The notes under the pieces are model-generated. The model did no database searches and was not told the origin of the DNA. It saw only the letters and a list, made by a program, of their open reading frames with translations. DNA of 64,000 bases from GCA-2693325 sp036343635. Its GTDB lineage: Bacteria; Latescibacterota; UBA2968; UBA8231. A program made the translations under genes and the position numbers. Position 1 is the stretch's first letter. Each line of letters begins with the position of its first letter. Shown here one piece after another: positions 34,912-44,138 of the stretch. The DNA is taken from NCBI GenBank assembly GCA_036343635.1, contig JAYYVF010000115.1, positions 39,631-103,630 of the forward strand, written 5' to 3'.

Positions 34912-37146
34912 TCAATAAAACAAAGAGGACATTCTACGCCATCGAACAATCTCATGCAAACGGTAATGGATTAAAGGAACATTCATTAACCATTTTGTAT
35001 ATTCAACAGCCACATAAAGAACGCTGGATGTTCGTCTAATTTCGACTTGAAAATTCTCTTGCGCCCCAATACCATTTAAAAGCGATCCAAATACTGGGAT
35101 TCGCATCGCTTTTTCTTCAAGTTCCATTCCATTAATCTGGATCCTAAAGTCTCGAGAATTACAACCTATGTACAGCCCATCGAGTAGAGGATCGTGAGGT
35201 ATTAAATCAACTTCTTGCGCACGCATGGCTACCGAGTTCTGCAAGCTTATCGACGCCTTGCTAGGGAAAAATCTCGATTCTAATAATTTTAATCTAATAC
35301 TGTGCTGTTTTTGTATTGTTTCTATAAATTCATGGTCTGATTCTTGGCATAACAACAATACCAATCTTCGAAATAATTCTTTCGGAATAAATATTACATT
35401 CGCGTAGTTTTCGGCTCTTAATTCACAGGATGTCACATATTCCAAAACCGCATCTATATCCCCAATAATATCTCCTGATTGAACCCTAGCTTGTAAACCG
35501 TTTTTATCTATTTTCAAACAACCACAACCTGTTAACCATACCACAATTGAGTCTGGATTATTTCTCGAATCCCGTACAATATCTTCTGGACTAAATCCTA
35601 CAACATTTATTTCGATTATATCATGCCATTCGGGGAGATCGCTCAACTCATTCTCGTTAATTTCTCTACCCAAAATTTCTGTCAGTGCTTGGCAAAAATA
35701 GGATGTGACTTTCTCTTTATACATATCTTCAAAAAAGCTTCTTGAACTTTTAATAAGATTCCGAACAGAACCAAATTTTGATACGTGGCCAACGGATTCT
35801 ACTGCCTGTGGTTCCACCAACTCAGGATTCACATGTGTCAATACAATTTCGTCCGAAGAATCATCGACAAAATCTCGCCATGATCCATGGACAGAAAATA
35901 ACTCACCCCCTTGTTTAGTTCCAACATCCACCTTTTTCAACGAAGCATTTTGTAACATAAATTGTTTATAGGATAAAAACCTATCTTTATCGAGTGAGCC
36001 GATTTCCAATAAGTTCTTACACCGTTCAAAATTTAGAACATCACAAAGATGCACATACGATTTATAATTGCTTTTCCATTTAACACAAAATCTATAAATT
36101 GCAGTGGGAACCGGATGAATAGACAGATGTGGTGTTATCACCAAACCTCCGTAATCGAATTCCTCACCAAATGGTAATGGTATATATCTAACGAAGGAGG
36201 AAATCTCTTCTTCTGTACAATCATAAACAGCTGCCGCTTTTCGAGTAATTGCCCTCCAAATAATCTTGGGGCAGAGGACATCAATCTTTTTATGAGATTG
36301 GAATAAGAAAGCTAAATCGCCGATATGATCGTCATGGTTATGCGTAAAAACAACGGCATCAATTTCACTATTGGAAATGCCCACATGAAAAAGCATTTCG
36401 GAGACATTCATCGGTAAATCAACACACAGAGTCTTGCCGTGCCAACGAATTATAGTATGATTACACGAATAGTTCGAAGAAAACCCGTCAGCTTCTCCAG
36501 TGTCTATTATCTGAAAATCCGTAGGTTTAATCAAACTATTGGTCAATTTAAAGGGTACATTATAACGTTGGTGAATTCCCAAATTACAGTCTATCTCAAC
36601 CGTATCCTCCTCATATGTAAGCTCAAAAACATTAGGGCTAGGTGACGTGATTCTTAGTTCTTTATAAATACAACTAAGAATATTTTTTTCAGCCATTAGT
36701 GGCAAAAAATGAACGATATTATCCACCTCTTGAATACCGTTGAAGCCTAACCCTTCAATCTCGCCGATAAGCGCCTCTGCCTCTTCCATATTAGTAAAAG
36801 ATCCAAGCATTTCTGTACTATTTTGAAAACCGTAGAGGCCTCGCATGAATGCTTCTCGCGCGCGAATTATCTGTGATTCATTTCCTAAAATAACGGGACG
36901 CTCTCCTTCAAAAATCATACCCTGATTGAACAAACAATGCAGTAGAGGGAATTCCAAAAAGTTAGATTGGGGTAAAATATCTATCGTCTGAGTCAGTTCG
37001 GTGTATGCTACACCATTTACTTTATAGCCATTTTCAATGACATATTTGATAATGTCTGGCCAGGCATTGAACAACCATGACACACCTATTTCAGGAAGAT
37101 TTACAAAAAAAGCCCCATCACATATTTGTTTTACTTGTATACCCAA
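34912..37146 (-). CDS. Metallo-beta-lactamase-fold protein with a cyclic-nucleotide-binding-like domain
   Basis: A 744-residue, probably cytosolic protein. Residues 1-190 are an uncharacterised region. Residues 205-440 hold a metallo-beta-lactamase-type hydrolase with the zinc motif HNHDDH (269-274, in DAVVFTHNHDDHIGDLAFLF) and a further histidine in KSYVHLCDVLNF. Around 540-640 is a beta-roll resembling cNMP-binding domains (DSIVVWLTGCGCLKIDKNGL, VQSGDIIGDIDAVLEYV). The last 110 residues look like a further beta domain. cNMP-type phosphate-binding RA residues are not clear. It overlaps nothing and converges on the threonine-synthase-like gene. Perhaps a hydrolase under allosteric control; substrate unknown. 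Confidence 0.68.
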   Translation of the reverse strand: MGIQVKQICDGAFFVNLPEIGVSWLFNAWPDIIKYVIENGYKVNGVAYTELTQTIDILPQSNFLEFPLLHCLFNQGMIFEGERPVILGNESQIIRAREAFMRGLYGFQNSTEMLGSFTNMEEAEALIGEIEGLGFNGIQEVDNIVHFLPLMAEKNILSCIYKELRITSPSPNVFELTYEEDTVEIDCNLGIHQRYNVPFKLTNSLIKPTDFQIIDTGEADGFSSNYSCNHTIIRWHGKTLCVDLPMNVSEMLFHVGISNSEIDAVVFTHNHDDHIGDLAFLFQSHKKIDVLCPKIIWRAITRKAAAVYDCTEEEISSFVRYIPLPFGEEFDYGGLVITPHLSIHPVPTAIYRFCVKWKSNYKSYVHLCDVLNFERCKNLLEIGSLDKDRFLSYKQFMLQNASLKKVDVGTKQGGELFSVHGSWRDFVDDSSDEIVLTHVNPELVEPQAVESVGHVSKFGSVRNLIKSSRSFFEDMYKEKVTSYFCQALTEILGREINENELSDLPEWHDIIEINVVGFSPEDIVRDSRNNPDSIVVWLTGCGCLKIDKNGLQARVQSGDIIGDIDAVLEYVTSCELRAENYANVIFIPKELFRRLVLLLCQESDHEFIETIQKQHSIRLKLLESRFFPSKASISLQNSVAMRAQEVDLIPHDPLLDGLYIGCNSRDFRIQINGMELEEKAMRIPVFGSLLNGIGAQENFQVEIRRTSSVLYVAVEYTKWLMNVPLIHYRLHEIVRWRRMSSLFY

Positions 37147-37170
37147 AATCTGAATCCCTATCCTAAATTC

Positions 37171-37899
37171 TCAACAAAATTTTTGGACAATGGGCTTGAT
37201 CACCAAAAGTGGAACACATGCTCTTGTAGGAAGTCTAGCTACAAATGCAGCAGCATCTGCTACATCATTAGGCTGCAACATCAGGGATCTGCGTTCATTA
37301 TCCACTGTTTCTACGCGCTGTTCAAGTATAGGAGTTTCCACTTCCCCTGGACACAATGCACAGGATCGTATACCGAAACTCATTTCTTCGTCGTTCAATG
37401 AATTAGTAAGTGCAATAACACCGTGCTTGGATGCTGAATAAGCAGCTCCTGCAATACTACTTGCACGCAATCCAGCTATAGATGAAATATTTATGATTAA
37501 ACCATTTTTATTAGAGCGCATGTGAGGTAAAACCAACTGGGTAACGTTAAAGACCCCGCTTAAATTAACGGCAAGCGTATAGTCCCAATCCCTGGGTTCA
37601 ACATCTGCTACCGAGCGTGGGTTAGTGTTTATCCCGGCATTATTAACAAGTATATCGATGCCTTCATAAATCCTCTCCAGTTTTTCATATGCAGAACTTA
37701 TTTCAGCTCGATCAGCAACATCGCATGACGAAATAACAGCGCCTCCAATCTGATGCTGAATCTGTTCTAATGCAGATCTTCTTCTTCCCCACAAAACCAG
37801 TTGCGCTCCCTCCTCGGCAAACTTAAGAGCTATGGCTCTTCCTATTCCACTACCTGCACCGGTAATCAATACTTTTTTGTCAGCAAGAGGTAAGTTCAT
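37171..37899 (-). CDS. Short-chain dehydrogenase/reductase
   Basis: A classical 242-residue SDR. Cofactor motif VLITGAGSGIGRAIALKFAE, NNAG at the usual place (ILVNNAGINTNPRSV), catalytic Ser in IINISSIAGLRASS and YSASKHG (Tyr and Lys). GRRR after the second strand suggests NADP preference. Its start overlaps the stop of the flavin-oxidoreductase gene by 4 nt, so the two are coexpressed, and a joint pathway (ketone/enone chemistry) is plausible. Confidence 0.9.
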   Translation of the reverse strand: MNLPLADKKVLITGAGSGIGRAIALKFAEEGAQLVLWGRRRSALEQIQHQIGGAVISSCDVADRAEISSAYEKLERIYEGIDILVNNAGINTNPRSVADVEPRDWDYTLAVNLSGVFNVTQLVLPHMRSNKNGLIINISSIAGLRASSIAGAAYSASKHGVIALTNSLNDEEMSFGIRSCALCPGEVETPILEQRVETVDNERRSLMLQPNDVADAAAFVARLPTRACVPLLVIKPIVQKFC

Positions 37900-39365
37900 G
37901 ACAATGACTTTCCAGACTTCACGCTACGAAGCTCTTTAGCTTCTTCGAGCTCTTTGTAAAACTTGTCTAAAGGATAACAACCTGAAATAATGCCATTTCG
38001 AGGCGCCGTAGTACAGTCACTGAAAGTCCTACAAATTAATTTTCGTTTCATCTGACCATTGGATATGACGTCTCTCGGCAATTCGGGATAGGATAACACC
38101 ATCCGCCCTAAACCAATAAAATCAACTTCACCTGTATGAATCAAATATTGTCCTATATGAGGCAAAAATTCCTGAAGATAAGAATATCCTGAACCGACAA
38201 AACACATATCGGGGAATTTTGATTTTAAAGTAGAAACAACATTAATTTGACGCGCAACTCCGACCAAAGGATCCTCAGGTGGTTGATACCCATCTGAAGG
38301 CGGGAACAGCGCTGGCCTTTGAATATGTGGGTTATAATATGGACTGCCACAGGAGATATTAAGTAGACTTATTTCCAGACTCTTTAGTAAAGACAAAAAC
38401 AAAAATGTCTCCGATAATTCAATTTCGAGCGGATCAGCTTGGTTTAAGCCAAACCCATATTTATATAATGAATTTTCGTCAAAATACTCGGGGACGCCTG
38501 AACCCAGACTTTTTGAATCACCCCCATCTGGGTCTGGACAAAACGGAAGTGTGTCAAATGCACTTAGTCTAATTCCGATAACTAGATCCGGCACTTCGGT
38601 CCTGATACCGCTAACAATTTCACGCAAAAAACGAGTTCGATTTTCGAAAGATCCGCCAAAACGGCCCGGACGACTGTGCGCACTGAGAAATTCATGACCT
38701 AAATAACCATGGCAATGTTTGACATCCACAAAATCGTACCCAAGTTCCCAAGCAACTATTGCACTATCTATATATCTGTCAATGATAGCCTGTATTTCCC
38801 CATCCGAAAGGACAGGAAAACTCTCATCAATCCCAAACCTGGCATCAAGGATAGGATGGTGATATAAAATAGCAGGCTCCATTCTATCTTTGCGAAAAGG
38901 GCGACAAAACCTACCTGAATGGGTCAACTGTAACCCTAAAAAGAGGTCGTCTACGCTCCCCATTGATTCAAGATGAGCTTCAAGAAGTATTTGTCGCAAT
39001 TCAGCTATACTACTACGGTTTTCGCGACTCGCAATAAGTTGATTTGGGTTAGCCTTACCTTTAGAGCTTACCGCAAAAGCTTCACCTCCCCAAATTAACT
39101 TTGCACCACTTTCCCCAAACTTGCGCCAACGACGTCGCGTAAAATCACTCGGCTTCCCATCCATAGTCCCATCCCAACCTTCCATTGGATGGATGCAGAA
39201 ACGATTCCCTACACACCGGCTACCAATCTTATATGGCTGGGATAACGGCCCTTCAGACCCAAAAACAACCTCATCATCGCACTTCAAATTTATTCCTAGA
39301 GAGGCAACATGAGATCGGAAAGCTTCGACTCCTTTGAGACTTGAAATTCTCGGATACCTCATCAT
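37896..39365 (-). CDS. Old-yellow-enzyme-family flavin oxidoreductase
   Basis: A 489-residue TIM-barrel FMN protein related to the 2,4-dienoyl-CoA-reductase and trimethylamine-dehydrogenase group but without their C-terminal FAD/NAD domains. Seen: FCIHPMEGWDGTMDGKPSDF, LIWGGEAFAV, LQLTHSGRFCRP, and the catalytic block DFVDVKHCHGYLGHEFLSAH with HxxH, then GVARQIN and VDFIGLGRMVLSYPELPRD. Near the C-terminus are only three spaced cysteines (CRTFSDC ... GC), not the normal four-cysteine iron-sulfur motif, so a cluster is uncertain. Stop overlaps the SDR start by 4 nt; lgt lies 8 nt upstream. Confidence 0.85.
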   Translation of the reverse strand: MMRYPRISSLKGVEAFRSHVASLGINLKCDDEVVFGSEGPLSQPYKIGSRCVGNRFCIHPMEGWDGTMDGKPSDFTRRRWRKFGESGAKLIWGGEAFAVSSKGKANPNQLIASRENRSSIAELRQILLEAHLESMGSVDDLFLGLQLTHSGRFCRPFRKDRMEPAILYHHPILDARFGIDESFPVLSDGEIQAIIDRYIDSAIVAWELGYDFVDVKHCHGYLGHEFLSAHSRPGRFGGSFENRTRFLREIVSGIRTEVPDLVIGIRLSAFDTLPFCPDPDGGDSKSLGSGVPEYFDENSLYKYGFGLNQADPLEIELSETFLFLSLLKSLEISLLNISCGSPYYNPHIQRPALFPPSDGYQPPEDPLVGVARQINVVSTLKSKFPDMCFVGSGYSYLQEFLPHIGQYLIHTGEVDFIGLGRMVLSYPELPRDVISNGQMKRKLICRTFSDCTTAPRNGIISGCYPLDKFYKELEEAKELRSVKSGKSLS

Positions 39366-39373
39366 GCCTGGAC

Positions 39374-40153
39374 CTATTTAACCTTGCTTCGAGGTTGACG
39401 ACAAAGCATGGCCCCCCAAATCAGACCAACAATAATCAACAATACACTAATTATCTGAGCTTCACTCAAACCAAATGCTATTCGAGGGTTAAGCCGAATA
39501 CTCTCAACACCAAAGCGGGCAATCCCTGCTAAGACAAAATATCCCGCGACTAGCTGACCCGGTACCCAGGTTGATCTACGAAAGATTTTAAGAGTAGCAA
39601 AAATAATTAGATGAGATAACGTTTCATATACAGGCGCAGGATGTACTTTTTCAGAAGTTGGTACAACACCATCAGGGTATGCCATACCCCATGGTAGATC
39701 GGTTGGTACTCCGTAATCACCGTCTCCAGCTAATTGACAACCGACACGACCAATAGCGTATCCTATTGCCAAAGCAATGACTGCATTATCAGCAATAACT
39801 AATGCCGGGAGCTGTTTTCTTTTTAGCCTCCACAATACTGCAACAGTAGCCACGATAAAGCCACCGTACCAAGTTAATCCATATCCAAGATTTTTAAAGC
39901 TCAGCAGATCAAACCATTGCTCTGAAAATAGTGGTTCACCGGCTTCGATTAACAGGAAATAACCCTTTGCGCCTATTAATCCACCAATAAGCGCAGTATG
40001 AATCACCAGAGTAGCAACTTCGGAAGACTCAACTATGCCACTCCGTTTCAGTTCGCGACCAAGAACATGCATCGCCACTAAAAATCCGGTTGCAACCATC
40101 AAACCAAAGCGAGCTACTGTAATTGGACCTATCTCGAACAAATAAGGATACAT
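39374..40153 (-). CDS. lgt: Prolipoprotein diacylglyceryl transferase
   Basis: Transfers diacylglycerol from phosphatidylglycerol to the lipobox cysteine. A 259-residue inner-membrane protein with about seven helices. The family signature is present in the variant form GRVGCQLAGDGDYG, followed by WGMAYPDGVVPTSEKVHPAP and VYETLSHLIIF; the N-terminus reads IGPITVARFGLMVATGFLVA. The asparagine of the usual GRxGNFxNGE signature is replaced by Cys-Gln, which is seen in some lineages. Several lipoproteins in this window are its expected substrates. Confidence 0.93.
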   Translation of the reverse strand: MYPYLFEIGPITVARFGLMVATGFLVAMHVLGRELKRSGIVESSEVATLVIHTALIGGLIGAKGYFLLIEAGEPLFSEQWFDLLSFKNLGYGLTWYGGFIVATVAVLWRLKRKQLPALVIADNAVIALAIGYAIGRVGCQLAGDGDYGVPTDLPWGMAYPDGVVPTSEKVHPAPVYETLSHLIIFATLKIFRRSTWVPGQLVAGYFVLAGIARFGVESIRLNPRIAFGLSEAQIISVLLIIVGLIWGAMLCRQPRSKVK

Positions 40154-40196
40154 TCAAAACCTCAAGAATTTGAACTACCGCGCTTATGTCCTGATT

Positions 40197-41819
40197 TCAC
40201 CTAAAAGTAGAGCCACTATCGTCACTACTTTTCAAAACATGACGACGAAGTCCCGGAAGGTGAGTTTCTTGATAATAATGTTTCCAATCAATGGATCGAA
40301 CGTCAACATTAAATATTTTTCTTTCTTCGGATGAAAGTGAATCATATAAACTTAACATTTTTCGCATCTGGAAACGGCAATCGAGAGTCGTATACGGACT
40401 GAACAGATCAACAAAATAAAGAATCCGGTTCAATCGTGTTTTCAGAGCCTTTAAACGCCTCTTTTTCTTTGAAACAAAATGGCTCTCAGGCATTTTGTCC
40501 AGTATCCATTGTCGCATAGCGAGAGGATACATGTAACGCCATCGAAAAAAGAACCGAAATTTGTTCACACTTGGAAAAGTCCAATCCACCAATTCCGGAA
40601 TCGACCCGTCTTTTGCCAACAAAGGATATTTGCGAAAGTAACTCTGAGCATACTCAAACATCTTTGTATTAAACAAAGGATTTTCCCCGCTAGAAGCAGC
40701 ATGATAGACCTTAACACCATCTGAGTTACCCTGAGTAGCCGCAATTAAAATAGCATTAACAACAATATCTATCGGAATCAAATCCATTGGAGCACCACGC
40801 TGAGCTGGAAAATCCGGAACCAAACCCCTTCCGTAGGCTATAACAAGCGGATCCGTAACTTTCAAGCCGTGTATCCATCCTGGTTCAGGGTCACAAACAC
40901 TACTCTCGGTTACAGAGGGGCGTAAGATAACTAATGGGACCTGACCCCGCCGTTTTTGTAACAATTGCTCCCCCATCCCCTTAGTATATGTATAAACATC
41001 ATGCCAGCCATGTTTCTCAGCTCTCCGCATCCCCTCTTGAATCAATTCGTTTTCAACCCAACGTTTTGTATGACCTTTTAGGAGTTTTTGGATTCTTGAA
41101 TCAGACAATTTTGCGGAACGACTCTGATCAAGTATATGCTGCCGGAATTTACTTTGCTGATCTTGACTCATCGCGGAGGATCTAATCTCTTTACACCGCA
41201 ACATTCCATCTTCAATTTCACTCTCCACATCATAAGTCAAGTCGTTCCCTCCCTGACCAATAGCTTGCACTATATCTTTTTCTACAGACAAAGGCTCTTC
41301 TGGTATGTCGCCAGTACGTCTTCCGTTAACATAGGCTGTTGATACATGAAGTAGAACTGGCGAACGCCTGCACTCTCGTGCTAACTCCATGATTTCACAA
41401 GGAGCGAGAGTATTTAGACGTAGTGAATGGTCTAATGGATCATCAAAGGATACTGTCGCAGCGCAACTTATTATAAGGTCAAGTTCGTCTACCATACGTT
41501 CACGCTCATGCGTTGCAAGTCCCAAGCCAGCCTCAAGCATATCGCTTTCTACAGCTACGGCTCTCTCGATTGCCTTTGCAAAGCCCATAGGATCCTCTAA
41601 TCGAAACGGAGCAAATACGGCTGAAGTTTTAAATAGATCTGATAGCCTTGAATCTACCGTTTGGACTGAACCGTCCAGTCTCCTTCCCCGACGTATTGGC
41701 AAATATATTCGACGAATCCCAGGTAACGACCGCAGTAATTTTGCCAGTAAGCCCTGGCCATAAAAACCCGTGCCACCCGTAAGTAATATCGTGCGTCCTT
41801 CGTAAAATTCTCGGATCAT
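40197..41819 (-). CDS. Fatty-acyl-CoA-reductase-like SDR (Male-sterility/NAD-binding-4 family)
   Basis: A 540-residue extended SDR. Rossmann motif ILLTGGTGFYGQGLLAKLLR, then IRRIYLPIRRGR, DLIISCAATVSFDDPL, LLHVSTAYVNGRRTGDIPEE and a YxxxK pair at Tyr276-Lys280 (YTYTKGMGEQLL), followed by LVILRPSVTESSVCDPEPGW. An insertion of about 75 residues (about 190-265) lies between the two halves of the NAD domain. This architecture matches fatty-acyl-CoA reductases that make alcohols for wax esters or ether lipids. The C-terminal 150 residues match the helical FAR_C region in position. Substrate is inferred. Confidence 0.8.
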   Translation of the reverse strand: MIREFYEGRTILLTGGTGFYGQGLLAKLLRSLPGIRRIYLPIRRGRRLDGSVQTVDSRLSDLFKTSAVFAPFRLEDPMGFAKAIERAVAVESDMLEAGLGLATHERERMVDELDLIISCAATVSFDDPLDHSLRLNTLAPCEIMELARECRRSPVLLHVSTAYVNGRRTGDIPEEPLSVEKDIVQAIGQGGNDLTYDVESEIEDGMLRCKEIRSSAMSQDQQSKFRQHILDQSRSAKLSDSRIQKLLKGHTKRWVENELIQEGMRRAEKHGWHDVYTYTKGMGEQLLQKRRGQVPLVILRPSVTESSVCDPEPGWIHGLKVTDPLVIAYGRGLVPDFPAQRGAPMDLIPIDIVVNAILIAATQGNSDGVKVYHAASSGENPLFNTKMFEYAQSYFRKYPLLAKDGSIPELVDWTFPSVNKFRFFFRWRYMYPLAMRQWILDKMPESHFVSKKKRRLKALKTRLNRILYFVDLFSPYTTLDCRFQMRKMLSLYDSLSSEERKIFNVDVRSIDWKHYYQETHLPGLRRHVLKSSDDSGSTFR

Positions 41820-41911
41820 AAATCAAGCATAAAAAAAAGCCTACCATAAATATCTGGCAGGAGATAATTTGCGCTAACCATAAGTAAATTTTAGACTTGT
41901 AAATATAATCG

Positions 41912-42073
41912 CTATTTACGTGAGCCACAAGGATTCTGAATTTTACCCTGACTTGGATTATCTTCCTTAGGCCTCGAGCATCGCAAATTTTGCGGCGTAA
42001 TATATGGATGTCCTACCGTAATCTTCAATATCTCACGATCATGTCCCAACTTTTTTTTCTTTAAATCGTCCAT
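41912..42073 (-). CDS. Possible small protein (53 aa)
   Basis: Reading back from the ATG at 42073 gives an open frame of 53 codons ending in TAG. The product is basic and polar: MDDLKKKKLGHD at the start and NPCGSRK at the end, with two cysteines (Cys33 in RCSRP and Cys49). An AAAAGG-type ribosome site lies about 9 nt upstream. The stop falls 93 nt before the reductase start and the frame would share its promoter region. It is not a known family; the terminal PCGS faintly recalls SEC-C zinc motifs but is far too short. It could be chance. Confidence 0.35.
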   Translation of the reverse strand: MDDLKKKKLGHDREILKITVGHPYITPQNLRCSRPKEDNPSQGKIQNPCGSRK

Positions 42074-42165
42074 AAATCATACCTTTTTGTCAAATATTGA
42101 TCTTAATTTGGTACATCAAACTTTATAAGGCAAGAAAAACCTATTTTTAACAGGAAAAACGTTAT

Positions 42166-43035
42166 ATGATCTGGATTATAGCAAATCCTAAAGCTGGAGG
42201 CGGAGAAGCAGGACAGCGCGCGAAAGAGGCCATCCGAAACATCCAAAAGCGAGTCAAAACCGTACAATTTCATTACACAAATAGTCCCGGTGATGCATGT
42301 AAAATAGCCAAATTTGCTGTATCCATAGGTATCAAGAAGGTTATTGTATGTGGTGGCGACGGAACTATTCACGAGATCTTGCCAGCGTTAAGGGACACAG
42401 ATACCACATTAGCAATCTTACCCTTTGGTTCATGCAATGACTTTGCCCGTTATTTGGGAATTCCAACAATCATGAACCAGGCCATAGACTGCTGCCTAAA
42501 CGGAAAAATCCTAAAATTAGACTTAGGTAGTTGCAATAGCAGTTTATTTGCAAGCGTAGCTGCAATAGGGTTCGATGCTGAAGTCAACAGGACCGTCGAA
42601 AAAACAAAAACAACAAAAAGAATGACTACCTATTTATTTGAAGCCCTCAAACTTTTGCGCAACTACAACTCAAGAGAGATGTCACTACATGGTGATTTTG
42701 GTCACATTAATGTTCCTGCCATGATGGTCGCCTGTGCAAATACAGGTTCATATGGTGGAGGATTTAAAATAGCCCCCCGTGCCCAGGTAAATGATGGATT
42801 ATTCGACGTTTGTATAATTTCCCCTTTAAGCACATTACAAGCTCTACATCTGTTTTACCGTGTAATTAGCGGTAAACACGTTAATCACCCTTCCGTGAGA
42901 ATTGAACAATCATCTTTTTTAGCAATTGAGAGTAACTTAAAAACACCCTATTGCTTGGATGGAGAATCCAGTGGATTCTTACCTGTGCGATTTGACATAA
43001 TTCCGAAAGCAATAAAAGTCACAGTGCCGTCTTAG
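42166..43035 (+). CDS. Diacylglycerol-kinase-catalytic-domain lipid kinase
   Basis: A 289-residue ATP-dependent lipid kinase of the DagK/YegS family. MIWIIANPKAGGGEAG is the N-terminal strand-turn, VCGGDGTIHE (61-70) holds the nucleotide-binding GGDGT, and LAILPFGSCNDFARYLGIP is the second conserved loop (usually GTxNDFAR; here GSCNDFA). Possible roles are phosphorylating diacylglycerol to phosphatidate or a related lipid. It precedes a complete Mla-type phospholipid transport operon, which fits a lipid role, though about 115 nt separate them. Confidence 0.87.
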   Translation: MIWIIANPKAGGGEAGQRAKEAIRNIQKRVKTVQFHYTNSPGDACKIAKFAVSIGIKKVIVCGGDGTIHEILPALRDTDTTLAILPFGSCNDFARYLGIPTIMNQAIDCCLNGKILKLDLGSCNSSLFASVAAIGFDAEVNRTVEKTKTTKRMTTYLFEALKLLRNYNSREMSLHGDFGHINVPAMMVACANTGSYGGGFKIAPRAQVNDGLFDVCIISPLSTLQALHLFYRVISGKHVNHPSVRIEQSSFLAIESNLKTPYCLDGESSGFLPVRFDIIPKAIKVTVPS

Positions 43036-43151
43036 CTACGACATCCAAATTTTTTCGGCTTGCACAACATAAGCTGGGTCACCATATTCGTCGATATTGA
43101 CGGCTGAAATCCAAAAATAAAATAATTATCATCTAAACAAAGACCAGACAC

Positions 43152-44138
43152 ATGGCCTCAAAGGCTCAAAAAATTCGGTTAATATTCTTTTTTTTGACCG
43201 CATTATTCGCATCCACATTACTTTTTGTCGTGGTCATAGGTGATTCCCTTCTCAGTGAGAGAGATTTCTATACGGTAGAATTCTCGGAATCACCAGTTAG
43301 CGGTCTTAACCGTGGAGCTACCGTAAAATATCTCGGATTCAACATAGGAAGAGTAGAGGATATATTTATTTCGCCAAAGGACGTGAATACTGTAGTTATA
43401 CAGATCTCGGTTGAACCACGATCTGCTGAAAATGCTCTCCGAATAGATACAAAAGCACGTATGGCCTCTCTGGGGATCACCGGCCTGAAGTACATAGAGC
43501 TTTACGGTGGAAGCAATTCCGCTAAAGTTCTACCACCGGGATCTCGCATTCAATCCGGCGAAACATTCTTTGGGAATCTACAGGAACGGGCGGAGGCGCT
43601 AAGTGTTAAGATTGAAAATGCCGTCGATAATCTTAACCAAATATTAAGCGAACCGAATCGCATAGCTTTTTCTCATCTGCTTAAAAGTTCAGGTGCTCTG
43701 GCAACTACTACTGAGGAAATAGTCAATGAAAACAGAAATGCGATTACTACGACTGCATCAAAATTAGCGGAAACAAGTTCTAACTTAGCTCAGAGTTCAC
43801 ATATTATGAGTAGTACCATGGATTCTCTCAACACTTTTTTGACTGGCAAATCATTGCGAAAAACTGTAAATGAATTGAGCCTTACAGTATCTCAATTCCG
43901 CTCACAAATGGATGGACCTATCCCAAATCTTGTCGCCAGAATGGACACTATGGTGCGTAACGCAGACCGAACTTTTGTCGGAATTGATCAAACTGTTGGC
44001 GCTAGTCGACAAAACCTACTCCGGGCGATGCAGGATCTGGAAGAGACACTGCAAAATGTTCGTGAAACGACAGAGTTAGTCCGAGAAAATCCCTCGGTGT
44101 TAATCCGAGGAGGTGGACGTAGTAATGTGGCCGACTAA
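43152..44138 (+). CDS. mlaD: MlaD-type MCE-domain protein
   Basis: Periplasmic substrate-binding subunit of a lipid ABC transporter. An N-terminal membrane anchor (LIFFFLTALFASTLLFVVVI, about residues 9-28) is followed by the MCE domain (about 38-120: SPVSGLNRGATVKYLGFNIG, VQISVEPRSA, ASLGITGLKYIELYGGSNSA) and a long helical tail rich in Thr, Asn and Ser (about 145-315) that can form a tube or coiled coil. Length 328 is longer than E. coli MlaD (183). First gene of a five-gene coupled operon, followed immediately by its lipoprotein partner (14-nt overlap). Confidence 0.92.
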   Translation: MASKAQKIRLIFFFLTALFASTLLFVVVIGDSLLSERDFYTVEFSESPVSGLNRGATVKYLGFNIGRVEDIFISPKDVNTVVIQISVEPRSAENALRIDTKARMASLGITGLKYIELYGGSNSAKVLPPGSRIQSGETFFGNLQERAEALSVKIENAVDNLNQILSEPNRIAFSHLLKSSGALATTTEEIVNENRNAITTTASKLAETSSNLAQSSHIMSSTMDSLNTFLTGKSLRKTVNELSLTVSQFRSQMDGPIPNLVARMDTMVRNADRTFVGIDQTVGASRQNLLRAMQDLEETLQNVRETTELVRENPSVLIRGGGRSNVAD

